Source: Undaria pinnatifida
Taxonomy: Eukaryota > Sar > Phaeophyceae > Laminariales > Alariaceae
Assembly (NCBI GenBank): GCA_012845835.1
Contig: JABAKD010000028.1
Coordinates: forward strand, 14,044,648 to 14,108,647
Reading direction: 5' to 3'
DNA: 64,000 bases
Shown here: piece by piece, positions 52,755 through 62,985 of the stretch
How the letters are laid out: the number at the start of each line of letters is the position of its first letter
Position numbering within the stretch: position 1 is the stretch's first letter
The notes under the pieces: generated by a model
What the model was told of the DNA's origin: nothing
Databases searched by the model: none
The model's input: the letters and a program-made list of their open reading frames with translations, nothing else
Program-made: the position numbers and the translations under genes

Positions 52755-53905
52755 CTGTCGTCGAAGATGTTGTGGTCCTGTAGATGTCGCGTCCGTGTCT
52801 GGTGATCTTCTTAGTGGTGCTCATAAAAACATGCTCTAACGAGTAGTAGATGATTGCTGAGTGGTGTTCTTTTCGTTTACATCAAGCCAGGTAGTACATG
52901 TCAACGCAACCGCTTGCTTGAAAACGACAAAAAAAAATCCTCACACACCTGACACAGAGGAGACGCGGCCCGATGATTGTTCAGTATACCGACGGTCAGG
53001 AACAGGTTATCGAGCAGCGCACTTGGTTTTTACTACCGCTCCTCACTCCACCCAAAACACTACGGGCTTGCGTTGGACCTGTTTGCTGATGCCCAAAACC
53101 AATTGCAAAGGAGGTGATGTGGTGGACAAATGCTATAATGATATGCGCTGCTGCGATTACCCCGTTTCTCGTTCTGTTTTTCTTGCGTTCTTGGTGAACC
53201 TGTTATTTGGCAACGAGCAGGTTTTGACGCATTTTGGGTTTGTGTATAGACTTTATGTAGACTATGTGATGTTTCTGACTCGGATGCACCTCAATTTGGA
53301 ACCCAGGGTGTATGGGTTCCATCTTTTGACTGGGCTTATATGTGGACGTATATATATATATGTGGTTTTTGTGTGTCGTGTGTCCGCGTGGTTGTTGCTA
53401 TACGTGTATGTTTTGGTTGATGTTCTAGACTTCGTTATCGTATTGTTTCAAAGTGGTGCTTTCAGCGTGGTTGTTGCTACACGTATATGTCTTGGTTGAT
53501 GTTCTAGACATCGTTATCGTGTTGTTTCATAATGTTGTTTTCGAATACATATTATGTAATGTCCGCGTGGTTTTTGCTACATGTGTATGTTTTGGTTGAT
53601 GTTCTAGACTTCGTTATCGTATTGTATAATAAGAGTGGTGTTTTCGAATGCATATTACTTTGGGTGCGTATGATTGTTGCTACACGTGTATGGTTTGGTT
53701 GATGTTCTAAACTTCGTTATCGTGTTGTTTCAGTAGAGTGTTTTCGAATACATATTTTATACAGTGGTTGGGGGGGGGGGCGGCTGTTGTGCATATCTGC
53801 AAAACGTACTTATGTCCTCCGAGAAAACTGCTTCGAGGGGATAAAAATGAAGTTACGAGGGACGTTTGGGAATTTCAACGTCCCCCCTCGCGTTATTTGA
53901 CCACG
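52755..53905 (+). mobile_element. LINE 5' fragment with tandem leader units
   Basis: Matches the leader of LINE copy 1 (31168-31860) over more than 600 bases. It then has about four tandem units of roughly 80-120 bases, each with GTATGTTTTGGTTGATGTTCTAGACTTCG (split motif, 53405-53740), and ends with the start of the endonuclease-like coding (ACGTTTGGGAATTTCAACGT at 53862), after which similarity stops. The long frame at 52861-53499 runs through leader sequence, differs in frame content from copy 1, and is not treated as a gene. Confidence 0.65.
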
Positions 53906-53989
53906 GGTGGTAGGTCCATGGTTGGGTCACTCACGGAGACAGAAGTCACGTAATCCGGAGAGCCATCGGGCTGGGAAGAGAAGTAAAGT

Positions 53990-54660
53990 AGAGTTTCGAA
54001 GTACGGCTGTGGGGATTTTCCTCCCCAGCGACTTGGTGACCCCAATCATGAGAAATTGGAGACCACGTACAATTTTATTATTATTTCTCGGAGAACCAAC
54101 CTGGTTCCGCCGCATCTCCTCACATGCGTTACGGTTTCACAAAACCACAAATAATATCCCTATCAGGCTTTGGTACAAGCACAAACCAACATTCCCCCTA
54201 CTTGTAACACAGTCATGATAACGCCCGTTCAAACCGACAAGCAAAAATCAATACTCAGAACCAACCAATATTGTCCACTCAAATCAATATACTCCAAGTC
54301 CTCCATCAACCGAATTTTTTATACCGAAATCGAGATAAAAAATCTCAAATATCATCGTTCAATACTCAAAAGCAACCAATAATGTTGTTCCCCCATATTA
54401 ATATACTCCGAGTCCTCCATCAACCGATTTTGTTTTTTTTTTGTCAGAGTTTCGAAGAAGTGCAGCTGAGGGGCGTTTCCTCCCCAGCCACGTGGTGACC
54501 CCAATCATGAGAGATTGGAGACCACATACATTTTTATTTTTATTTCTCGGGGAACCAACCTGGTTCCGCCGCATCTCCTCACATGCGTTACGGTACACAA
54601 ACCACAAACAACATTCCAATCGGGCTTTGGTACAAGCACAAATCAACACGCGTCTCTTGT
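53990..54660 (+). repeat. Direct duplication of about 215 bp plus internal duplication
   Basis: 53990-54215 and 54447-54660 share GAGTTTCGAAG, TTTCCTCCCCAGC, GGTGACCCCAATCATGAGA, AACCAACCTGGTTCCGCCGC and GGCTTTGGTACAAGCACAAA in order. Between them, 54257-54320 and 54365-54430 are a second duplicated pair (AATATACTCCRAGTCCTCCATCAACCGA). This may be a small dispersed repeat that duplicated in tandem. Confidence 0.7.
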
Positions 54661-54904
54661 CAAGTATGGCGAAATGCATATTTATCTCTGAATATGAAAC
54701 ATGCAATAACCAGCCTTGCCAACTATGGGTTGTAGCGGTATCATAATACACTTATAATACATTTACTCTTGATAGTTTGACAATGTGTGCAATAATTATT
54801 TTGCTGCACGGTGTGGGTTGAATCCATGTACGGAGTGAGGCTAGGGTTGAAGCTTTAACAATAAAGAAAGAGAAAAAAGGGGGGCATTTTACAAGAAAGC
54901 TTCT

Positions 54905-55075
54905 ATATATAGTTAGTCCGCTTATTGAGTACATTGATGTAGACGAAGTAGTAGGTGTTTCATCACTGCGATCGTTGACGAAGTAGTAGGTGTTTCATCA
55001 CTGGGATCGTTGGATCCGGACATGTTGGCGGGTGACATGTATGTGATGAGCTGTGGGAGGTTTTAACGCGACAGA
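54905..55075 (+). repeat. Dispersed repeat adjacent to a GTR end (copy of 36010-36150)
   Basis: Carries a local duplication of ACGAAGTAGTAGGTGTTTCATCAC (54941 and 54978). It abuts the AT-tailed end of GTR copy 12. Confidence 0.6.
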
Positions 55076-55077
55076 TA

Positions 55078-56085
55078 ATATATAAAATACTCTACAGCTG
55101 TGAGATCGAAGATTTTTTGGTAACTCATTTTTGCAAGCTGTTTGTGATACTCCGATCGCGCGTGTTACGGGTCGTGTGTCCTCATTAAGGATACAGGTCG
55201 GCGACTCCCCGTGCGACTTCAGTGTAGAAATCAGGGTCAATAGGGCGATGCTAGTCAGTATGTGCACGGAAACTATGAAACTCGTGAAAGGAAATGCATC
55301 AGTTTACCAAGTAAGTGAAACCTGGAAGTCGATGATCGGTGAGGGAAGGGCAGAGGTTTTAAGGACGTGGGGGCCTCGTTTTGATCAAGAGGGAGCGGGG
55401 GAGGGGGCGGGGGGGGGCAGCTCAATTTGTGCGTAGAAACTATATATTCACTATATATCGTTTAAGGGGATGGCTCTGACGGTTATGGCAAGAATGCACC
55501 CGTTTAACATAAAGGGGGGGGCGGGGGGGCGGGACAGGTGGGGCAGCTCAATCTGTGCGAGGAAACTATACATCCTTCAAGGGTATCATAAATGTGACGG
55601 TTTTGGAAAGAATGCATCAGTTTATTATGTATATCCTGTAAGTCGTACAACCAGTGAGTAGAGGGCGGAGTGTTCGAGGGGTGGGGTGATGGGGTGGGGG
55701 AGGGGTGGGGGGGTTGGAGTGGGGAGGGTTTTAGGTCGCGTAGATGTAGGGGTTTGCTATACGCGCGGTTCTAGGTCTAGGCGATGGTGCGCGTGGTGGG
55801 GAAGGAGGGGGTGTTGGGGGCGGGGGGGAAGGGCGGGCGGGGGGGGGGGGAGGGGGGGAGTGAATTCCAGCAGCGGCATGGATGGCTTTAGAAAGATAAT
55901 GAAGTGATATCAAGGGCGTGGAAGTGTTTACTACTCTGGCGAATTTCGATATTAGGTGGGGCGTTTGGCCAAGAAGAGGGAGCGGGACCTAAAAACAAAG
56001 AGGGTGGGGGGTGGGGGGAAGGGTTTGCAAGAGGTTTAGGTCACAAAATTTACACCCCAGCTGTGAGATCAAAGATTTGGTACAT
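55078..56085 (-). repeat. GTR repeat copy 12
   Basis: Runs from the constant end (ACTCTACAGCTGTGAGATCG) through the GATCGCGCG block, repeated GTGCGTGGAAACTAT-type modules (55425, 55556) and G runs (55515-55530, 55838-55858), to a CAAAATTTACACCCCAGCTGTG end-like sequence at about 56044-56066. Confidence 0.75.
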
Positions 56086-56319
56086 ATAGCAACCATGTTT
56101 GTCATATATATTTCGTTTCGGAAATATTTCTCGCAGACAGCCTGGACACAGCTGACCGCATTTTACACAGAGACTACGTTCAGCGCTGTGGCTTCGCTCC
56201 ATCGCCTGCTCCTCATTAAAAGTGGCGAATAACAGCTACGAAGCAAAAACACGTGATTATACCTGGTCATCCGGTGCTATGTTTCCCAGGGTTCGTTTTC
56301 TGTCGGTCCGGTGCGATTC

Positions 56320-56560
56320 GGTGCGGTTAACCACACCGAACCGCACCGTAGGATAAAAAATAAAATACAACCGCACCGTAGGGTTCAAGACATCGGAAAC
56401 CCGCGCCGAACCGCACCGCAGGATGTGTCAACAGCAGTAGTAGCAGTTTTGACAGTATTAGCAGTAGTATGGCAGTACCAAACCGCGTTGTATGATTTAT
56501 AATATCTGAAACCGCGACGAACCGCACCATAAGATTCCCGAAATCATAAACCCACACCGA
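56320..56560. repeat. Cluster of CCGAACCGCACCGTAGGAT words
   Basis: About five diverged copies (near 56327, 56370, 56405, 56515 and 56555) separated by AT-rich spacers. No coding or structural assignment. Confidence 0.6.
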
Positions 56561-56689
56561 ACAGTACAGTACGACTGCTACCAGGTATACTGCGGTACGT
56601 ATATAGCGTGTATATATAGACTATACCAGTTGTGTATACAATTGTAATGTTCCAACACCTATAGTATTGGAATATCATTATGGTATATG

Positions 56690-57270
56690 CATTAATCCCC
56701 TAGACCTAGCACCATGCGTATAGTAAGTTCCTACCGGGTATACATTTATGCGATCTAAAGCGATTAACCCCCTCCCCCCCCCACCCCCACTTTCGAACAC
56801 TCTCCCCCCTCTCCTCACCGGTTGAACGATGTACCATAAAGGGTATTCATGATAAACTGATGCGTTCCTCCCACAACCGTCAGATTTGTCCCCTTTAAGG
56901 GTTTATCGCTACTACTGCACAGATTGAGTTGCCACCTCCGCACGCCCCGCCCCCCCCCGGCCCCACGCCGTGAAAAATATTCTTCCTCCCCTCACCAATT
57001 GTACGACTTACAGGATATACTTCATAATTTTATTCCTTTCCTTCCACAGCTGTCAGATGTTTCCTCCTCAAAACTGGTTTTACTGTTTCCGCGCACAGAT
57101 GGATCACCCTGTTGACCCTGGTACACGCTTCATTGTAGATCCAAGGGGAGTCGCCGACCCCTATCCTTACTGAGGACACACAACCCGTAATACGCGCGAT
57201 TGGAGTATCACACCCATCTGGCAAAAGATGAGTTTTGACAAGATCCTCAGTGTCACAGCTGGATTGAATT
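56690..57270 (+). repeat. GTR repeat copy 13
   Basis: A C-strand copy from CCCCTAGACCTAGCACCATGCGTATA (56697) through C runs (56770-56790) and the GGGGAGTCGCCGACC block (57146), to a diverged end TGTCACAGCTGGATTG at about 57250-57265. Here the usual AT tail is replaced by unrelated sequence. Confidence 0.75.
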
Positions 57271-58070
57271 CTGGTATCACGCAGGTACCATTCATTTTAG
57301 CGCATGTTTGTCGGTGTCGCTGCTGTCTTCCAAAATTTTGACGACAAAGAACCGTTTCAACTTCCTGCAAAACCACCTCCAGGGTCACCGCTTTACTTCC
57401 CAAATCAATGTACCAATGATGAAAATTCTTGTTTGCGCATTTCAATAATTTGAAAGTTATGAATCATTAATAATACATTCAGGAAAATACGAAAAATTCG
57501 ATGATCTGCGTGGTGCTTCGTGCTGTAGACAAATCTTCTCTTCTAACACGGTGATACGCATCTAATCTTCTCCTCTAACACCGGTTCAAAATTACTTATT
57601 ATAACTTCACTAATTCCTGTGGCACACACAGGTTACGGTGCCGTGGACATTGGGCTCACAGCGCAATCATGTGGGCGTTTGGCTTAGACGTCGCTTCGTC
57701 AAAGTGCCTCCCTACCCTGCAAGACGCTGGTTGGGAAGGGTGCTACTTCTTCTCTCGTGAGGGCCTTTAGCCACTCAGCTGTCACCTTTGACGAACAGCC
57801 GGACACGAAGAACGTACGCGCGAAAGCGCTACGAAGTCTTTGCAAAGGCGCAGGATGTTGTTTGTGCGGGGATTGTAGGGGGTGTAGTCTAGAGTGTGGT
57901 GCTCGTGAAACGTGGTAGGCCACGTGTGTGTGGATGTGCAGGTAAGACAAAAGAAAAAATGACGTTTTTAGTTGCAATCTCACTTACTCCACTCATTTCC
58001 AAAATCACAATACGAGACATAAACCTACGATATTGCGTTCGCAAGTACCGGTAGTCTAGACTAAAACCCC
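57270..58070. other. Gene-free stretch
   Basis: No recognisable gene. CTTCTCTTCTAACACGGTGATACGCATCTAATCTTCTCCTCTAACACCGG contains a short duplication (57532-57587). A TAGTCTAGACTA palindrome lies at 58051-58062, just before LINE copy 2. Confidence 0.4.
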
Positions 58071-58071
58071 G

Positions 58072-58778
58072 GAAGAACAGTGTGGGTTCAGACCCCAACG
58101 CTAGACGGTTGACATGATGTTCGTAGTACGACGACTGCAGGAACTGGCGCGAAAGAAGGACACTCCCTTGTACTTGTGCTTTATCGACCTCACTGAAGCA
58201 TATGACTCCGTCGACCGTTCGGTGGGATGTCCTTGATCCTTTTTGCGTGCCACCGAGAATGCTCGCCGTCATTCGCCATTTGCATGACGGCATGCAAGCA
58301 CGCGTGCGGTTGAATGAATCATGATCGAGAGTGCTCGGATAAGTTCGACGTGGGGCAAGGTCTCAGGCAAGGATGCGTCCTCCCGCCACTGCTGTTCAAC
58401 ATGTTCTTCATGGCGGTACTGCGTAGGGCCACCAGACGCTTCCTCGCAGATGCAGCCATCACGGACAACATGGTGCAGCTCCAACGAGAGGAGGAAGGCG
58501 AGAAGATGGGCGCTTCACGCACAGGCAAAGTTGACAGGAGGAGAGGGAAGGAGGGGGAGTGGGTGCGGAGATTGTGGGGTATGCTGTACGCGGGCGATGC
58601 GGGCATCGCATCGCGATCATCAGAAGGGCTGAAGAGGATGATGACGGTGATCGTGACTGCGTGCTCGGCGTTCGGGCTTACGGTCTCCGAGGCGAAAACA
58701 GAGATTATGTGGCTGGAAACCAAAGACGGGGGGAAGGTGTCGTTCACAACCAATGCAGCCGGCCAGATATACAAATAA
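58072..58778 (+). pseudogene. LINE reverse transcriptase fragment, copy 2, YADD changed to YAGD
   Basis: Motif A is intact (FIDLTEAYDSVDR near 58180), unlike copy 1. A five-base deletion follows at about 58218, and an insertion near 58318 breaks the frame. The well-preserved part (58314-58778) contains GLRQGCVLPPLLFN and then motif C as LYAGDAG (58585), where the first Asp of the catalytic pair is Gly (codon GGC). The enzyme is therefore dead. It ends at the same TAA, followed by the same TIEFV codons, as in copy 1. Confidence 0.78.
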
Positions 58779-59405
58779 ACTATCGAGTTTGTGCAGTTGG
58801 GCGGGACTATCACCGCAGACAGAGACCTTAGCATCAAAATAACGCGGCGTCTTCAGAGGGCCTGGGCGTACTAGCAGCGGTACAAGATGGAACTCTATGA
58901 TCGCCCGGGTGTGCGCTTACGATTGAAGGTGCGGTTGCTGAAAGCTGAGATGGTCGAGACACTGCTTTCCGGTTGCATGACGTGGAGCCCGAACAAGCCT
59001 GACTATGACAGACTACGACGGGATCACCACTCATTGCTTCTCCGATGCCTCGGATGGCGGGATCGGAAGCGCGACGACCACACCCTATCGTGCGCCGACG
59101 CGCTTGCCAAGACAGCTTCCGAGAGCATAGAGGCGATAGTGCGCAAACGGAGGATATTGTTTGCGGGATTCGTAGCACGTATGGGGAAGGAGCGTCTGCC
59201 ACAGATGGTAATCTTTGGGTAGCTTGTTGGGGGTAAGGGCAACTCAGGGGGGCAAGAGAAAAACTGGATGGATCATATGAAGGAGGATATGTCGGTCTTC
59301 GGAATGAAATTCGAAGGGTGGCGAAAGGCTGCTCAGAAGGCCGACAAAAAAAATTCGAAGGGTGGCGAAAGGCTGCTCAGAAGGCCGGCAAATGGGTTCG
59401 ATGAG
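58779..59405 (+). pseudogene. LINE C-terminal domain, copy 2
   Basis: Continues the RT frame after the shared TAA, with stops at about 58872 (TAG) and 59220 (TAG). The frame at 58887-59222 retains LLSGCMTWSPNKPDYDRLRR and ESIEAIVRKRRILFAGFVAR, parallel to copy 1. Confidence 0.6.
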
Positions 59406-59594
59406 TAGAGGAGGGAGCCGGGTTGAACATGCGGAATTAGCATCAAACCGAGAGACACAAAGCTGCAGAGCGACGCGCAACGGCTGCGGCAGCGCCATCC
59501 ATTGTCGGCATCTCAAAGCGGCCGGGGGGAGAGGAGGGGAAGGGGGGGGGGGGGGGGAGAAGGGGGGAAGGGGGGAAGGGGAGGGGGGGGGGAG

Positions 59595-59815
59595 GGGGGA
59601 CGTCATGCTCAAGAGACTGAAGTCTGGGTCTGGCCATCATCGTCTTGAATTTTGTGGGCCTTCCGATGGCCGTTACAAGGTTGCGTTAGACTGCCCTGAC
59701 TTGTTCGCCATGTTTCGTTTCCTCCCCGGTGCCATTGATGATGCACTCAATACCTTCTACAAGCCCAATGCCGTCTTTAGTCAGTTCCTAGGGTCTGCAA
59801 GTATGACATTTTTTC
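59595..59815 (+). CDS. Orphan coding-like stretch, unrecognised
   Basis: After a G-rich tract (59525-59600), the plus-strand frame shifts from repeat-like to balanced protein composition for about 65 codons. It contains HHRLEFCGPSDGRYKVALDC and then DLFAMFRFLPGAIDDALNTF, before entering a T/C-rich stretch belonging to SLR copy 2. GCAAG-TATGAC at about 59800 could be a degraded donor. I do not recognise the family. It may be an exon of a lost gene or of an unidentified transposon; codon-level openness is the only evidence. Confidence 0.3.
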
Positions 59816-60290
59816 CCTTTTCCTTTCCTTGCTTCCTCTTCTTGTCTTTTTCTTGCTTTTTCTATCTTTTCTTTTTTTCATACCTTTTGCGTCTTTTTGT
59901 TTTCTTTTCTTTCCTTTCCTGTATCTTCCTTTAATTTCATTTTTTCATATTTTGATTGACTTGCGTCTGTCGTGCGTATGCGTAGTGATAGGTACTACGT
60001 GTAAAATACACGTGGTAGTCTTTCTTGGGTGGCAAGCGGTATTATACCAGGCGCGCGTAGTGAGAAGTATGCACCAGTGTGGACCTGGCACATCGTAGGC
60101 TGACTCCCGATTTCCTTTTTATATGTTTCTGGTGGAGGCATGAATTGCGTCAGCTGTGATATGTGCGTGTACCACCTTGTGTTTGTTTGTGTGTTTTCCC
60201 TGGGGTACTCCTCAGCTCCACAGTGACTGGAGCCTGTCCTACTTGATTATTCGTATAATATGCGAGTTAATAATGTAAGAACAACAACAA
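59815..60290 (-). repeat. SINE-like repeat SLR, copy 2
   Basis: Reverse-oriented copy of 31985-32395. On the plus strand it begins with the T/C-rich complement of the purine tail, then GCGTATGCGTAGTGATA, CCTGGCACATCGTAGRCTGACTCCCGAT-like sequence, the hairpin block CTCCACAGTGACTGGAGC (slightly diverged), and ends in (AAC)n. Confidence 0.7.
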
Positions 60291-61050
60291 CAACCCCATC
60301 GATGGCTAGTGGTTTTGTGCTGTGCATGATTCTGCGTGATTGCGTAATTTTTCGCCATTCATTGCGTAGATCCAGTTTCTGCGTTTAACACGGTCGGCCT
60401 TTTGCTGGGAAAACAATACAAATCCAATATGGGGACGCCCCGCAATCGGAACGAAGGAGACAGGTTAAAATGCCCAGGCCATTTCTTACACAGTCGGATT
60501 CGGCCAGTCGAAAGCGGCCTTTCTTTGTCTGGACGTTTTTTGACTGGATTATTTTGGTCTTTGTTGTTGTTGGCGTGTTCCGAGCTAAAGCTGGATTATT
60601 TTGGGGTGGGGGGGGCAGATTGTTACCATCCCCTCTCCTGTCTTCGAAAAAAAAATCACATGATCCTTGGCTATAATAGTAATGATGTGTAAATTTTGAA
60701 AATCAAACTCGTTCGTCTCACCCGGGTTTCAACACACTTCATCCATACCAGGCGGCTAATTCACGAAAACGCAAAAATCGGGGATGGCCACCAAATGTCC
60801 CCGTGTTTGAAAAGTGCTCACATCGATTTGAATTTTCAGGTCAGGGTAACGTTTGGGCGGGAATAACGAATCCGGCGCCAGAATTTCCGAATTTAATTTT
60901 GATACAGACTTATTATAGTGCCGCACACATTTTGCCGCAGATGTTCAGAAAGAACGCCACCAAAACTCACTGCTACACGCGGTCGTGACGCGTTTGCCGC
61001 CCCCCCCCCGAAAAAAAAAAAACATGAGTACGCTCTCAGTACCTGGACAA
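60290..61050. other. Gene-free stretch
   Basis: No recognisable gene. Frames at 60402-60692 and 60803-60988 show no motif. Confidence 0.35.
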
Positions 61051-61057
61051 CCTTCTT

Positions 61058-62345
61058 CTACTTCTCATTGCAGAAATAATCGCCGAACTGCGTCCCACGT
61101 ACCCTCTTCATCATACAGAAATCCTCCTTGCCGAACACGATTGCCGCAGGTTTTCTCTCGCTACGGGGCACAGGAATAACCCAAATCACGGGATCCACCC
61201 CAGTGACCCTAACGACCGTCTCCTCAATTTCGTCTGCTTTGAGCACGGGAACTTGGCCCGGGTACATGCTATTCGTGAAGCACTTGTTGTACTCATACTG
61301 TCGGCACGCTGAGCGAAAACGAGACGCGGCCGAGGAGTAAAGCTCGTGGGTGAGGACAATCTTCTCGGCGCGAAGCACCTCGCACCACCCCTCCGTTTCC
61401 TCCCCCGCCGATTCTACTACCCCCTCCTCTTCCTCCTCCTCTTCTTCTTGCTCCTGCTCTTCCGGCTCCCTCTCCTCTTCCTCCTCCTCAACCTCTCTTC
61501 CCCTTTCTCATCCTCATACCCCTCCACCAACTCGAAAAGCGCAACCGGCCTCCGCGCCCTGCCGCTGCGTCGAGCACCGGCGGACCCATCCCCCCACGTC
61601 TTTTTCCTCTCCTCGTTTTCCTCTTCCTTCATCTCTTCTTTTCTCGTCACTAGGATCCGTGAGGTGGATATTCCTCTTCCGCTTCCTGTCCCGCGTCAGA
61701 GTCAGCCCCTTGCCCCGTCTCTGTCCCTTCCCATTTGCCCCCCTCTCCCCCATCGCCCCCAACGCGGCTCTCCTCTCTCGCAGCTGCGCCCCCTTTCCAC
61801 GCGGGGCTCCACGGCACATAAGCCCTCGCCACTTTCACGGTGAGCTCCGTCTCCTCCGCCCGCCCCTCCTCCGTTCCCATCGCCAACGCGCAGTCTTTCT
61901 CCATCACGTCCGGCACGCTCCCGTATCTCCCTCGTCTAGTCGTGGTCGTCGGGGTTCTTTAGGCCCGCGTTGACCCCTACAAAAAATAAGGTGTCTCGGG
62001 TGGTGCTGTTGGCAGAAGCACGTATCCTTAATGTCTCCTGCGAACCCTGGATGGCGGCGATGACGGGGCAGGACATATCCCTGTCTGTCCCGCAGCCCCC
62101 GCCTACGCCGCCTTGTGGTACGCCGGCTTTCCGAGCTTCGTTTCGCTTGCCCCTCATGATGGCGTCAGCCTTTTCCCGGGCCAAGTTGGACGCAACCACC
62201 TCGCTAGCCTCGCGGTGTAGCCGGTGTGTTTGGCGGCTTGTCTACCCCTATTTTTGCTGTTCACCAAGGTTGTGCGAAGTCTGATTCCTCGCTCGTGTGG
62301 GGACCAGGTGTGGATGACCTCGTACCTGGTCTGGCCAGCATGCAT
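61058..62345 (-). CDS. Minus-strand coding-like block in several frames, unrecognised
   Basis: Reading down the minus strand, several overlapping frames look coding: a segment with HTWSPHERGIRLRTTLV (about 62270-62345), one with REKADAIMRGKRNEARKAG and IQGSQETLRIRASANSTTRD (61936-62199), an acidic/basic low-complexity region (61417-61916, including RARRPVALFELVEGYEDEKG), and a globular-looking end (61058-61378) with YPGQVPVLKADEIEETVVRV and DPVIWVIPVP. No single frame spans it, so it is either a multi-exon gene with small introns or a frameshifted relic. I recognise no family. The basic/acidic middle and the repeat-rich location favour a decayed transposon protein. Confidence 0.35.
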
Positions 62346-62349
62346 GATG

Positions 62350-62670
62350 CGTGTACACTGTACATTCGCCCGCGGCAGTCACCGCTGGGCCCTGGCCGCG
62401 CAGCATCTTCAAGCCCGCTTCCCACCACCAGTTTTTGTCTGAATAACTTTCTGAGTGGTCTGCCCCCCCTAGTTCGACCAAGGGGGATCGAGTTGCGACG
62501 ATTCCCGCTACAAAAATGTTCGGGAATGCGGCGGAAACAGAAGTTCGAGCTGAAGGGGATTTTTTAGTTCTGGAACTTTATTTGAACGTTGGTTTTGGGC
62601 GTTTGAGAACGAGCTGCGAAGTCGAATTTTTCTTTTTTTTCTCCGAGGTGGAAGAGGCGACTTGGCTTTA
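62350..62670. other. Gene-free stretch
   Basis: Nothing recognisable between the minus-strand block and the GTT microsatellite. Confidence 0.35.
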
Positions 62671-62682
62671 GCTCTGAACACG

Positions 62683-62684
62683 CC

Positions 62685-62724
<40 letters not shown>

Positions 62725-62734
62725 GCTGTTGTCG

Positions 62735-62777
<43 letters not shown>

Positions 62778-62779
62778 GG

Positions 62780-62817
<38 letters not shown>

Positions 62818-62985
62818 ATTGTTGTTGTTCTTGTTCTTGTTCTTGTTCTTCTTCTTGTTGTTGTCGTTCTCACGTTTACTCGCATAATCAATTCCGCGGT
62901 CACAGGACAGGCTCCAGTCACTCTGGAGCTGAGGAATACCCCAGAGAAAAACACAAACGAACCAAAGGTGGTACACACCTCGCAT
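62683..62985 (+). repeat. (GTT)n microsatellite with truncated SINE-like repeat SLR, copy 3
   Basis: About 55 GTT or variant triplets (62683-62862), then TCACGTTTACTCGCATAATCAATTCC, GGTCACAGGACAGGCTCCAG and the same 7-bp hairpin (about 62910-62930). SLR stops at GGTGGTACACAC and joins GTR copy 14. Poly-Val, poly-Leu and poly-Asn frames here are artefacts. Confidence 0.8.

Larger units (their letters stand above)
58070..59505 (+). mobile_element. LINE copy 2, 5'-truncated
   Basis: Starts abruptly at GGAAGAACAGTGTGGGTTCA, inside the RT region equivalent to position 34311 of copy 1, and continues to the shared 3' end CGGCAGCGCCATCC at about 59500. 5' truncation is the normal outcome of LINE integration. 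A 44-bp tandem duplication in the coding end (59307-59393) is private to this copy. Confidence 0.78.

Noticed and set aside
52861-53499. 212-codon frame, one of the longer ones in the window
   Set aside because: It runs through LINE leader sequence; the homologous region of copy 1 (31298-31920) is not open in the same way, so the frame is accidental.
61346-61973. Plus-strand Ser/Pro-rich frames of 165-207 codons
   Set aside because: Composition follows a CTCCTC-rich strand; the minus strand reads more like protein at both ends of this block.
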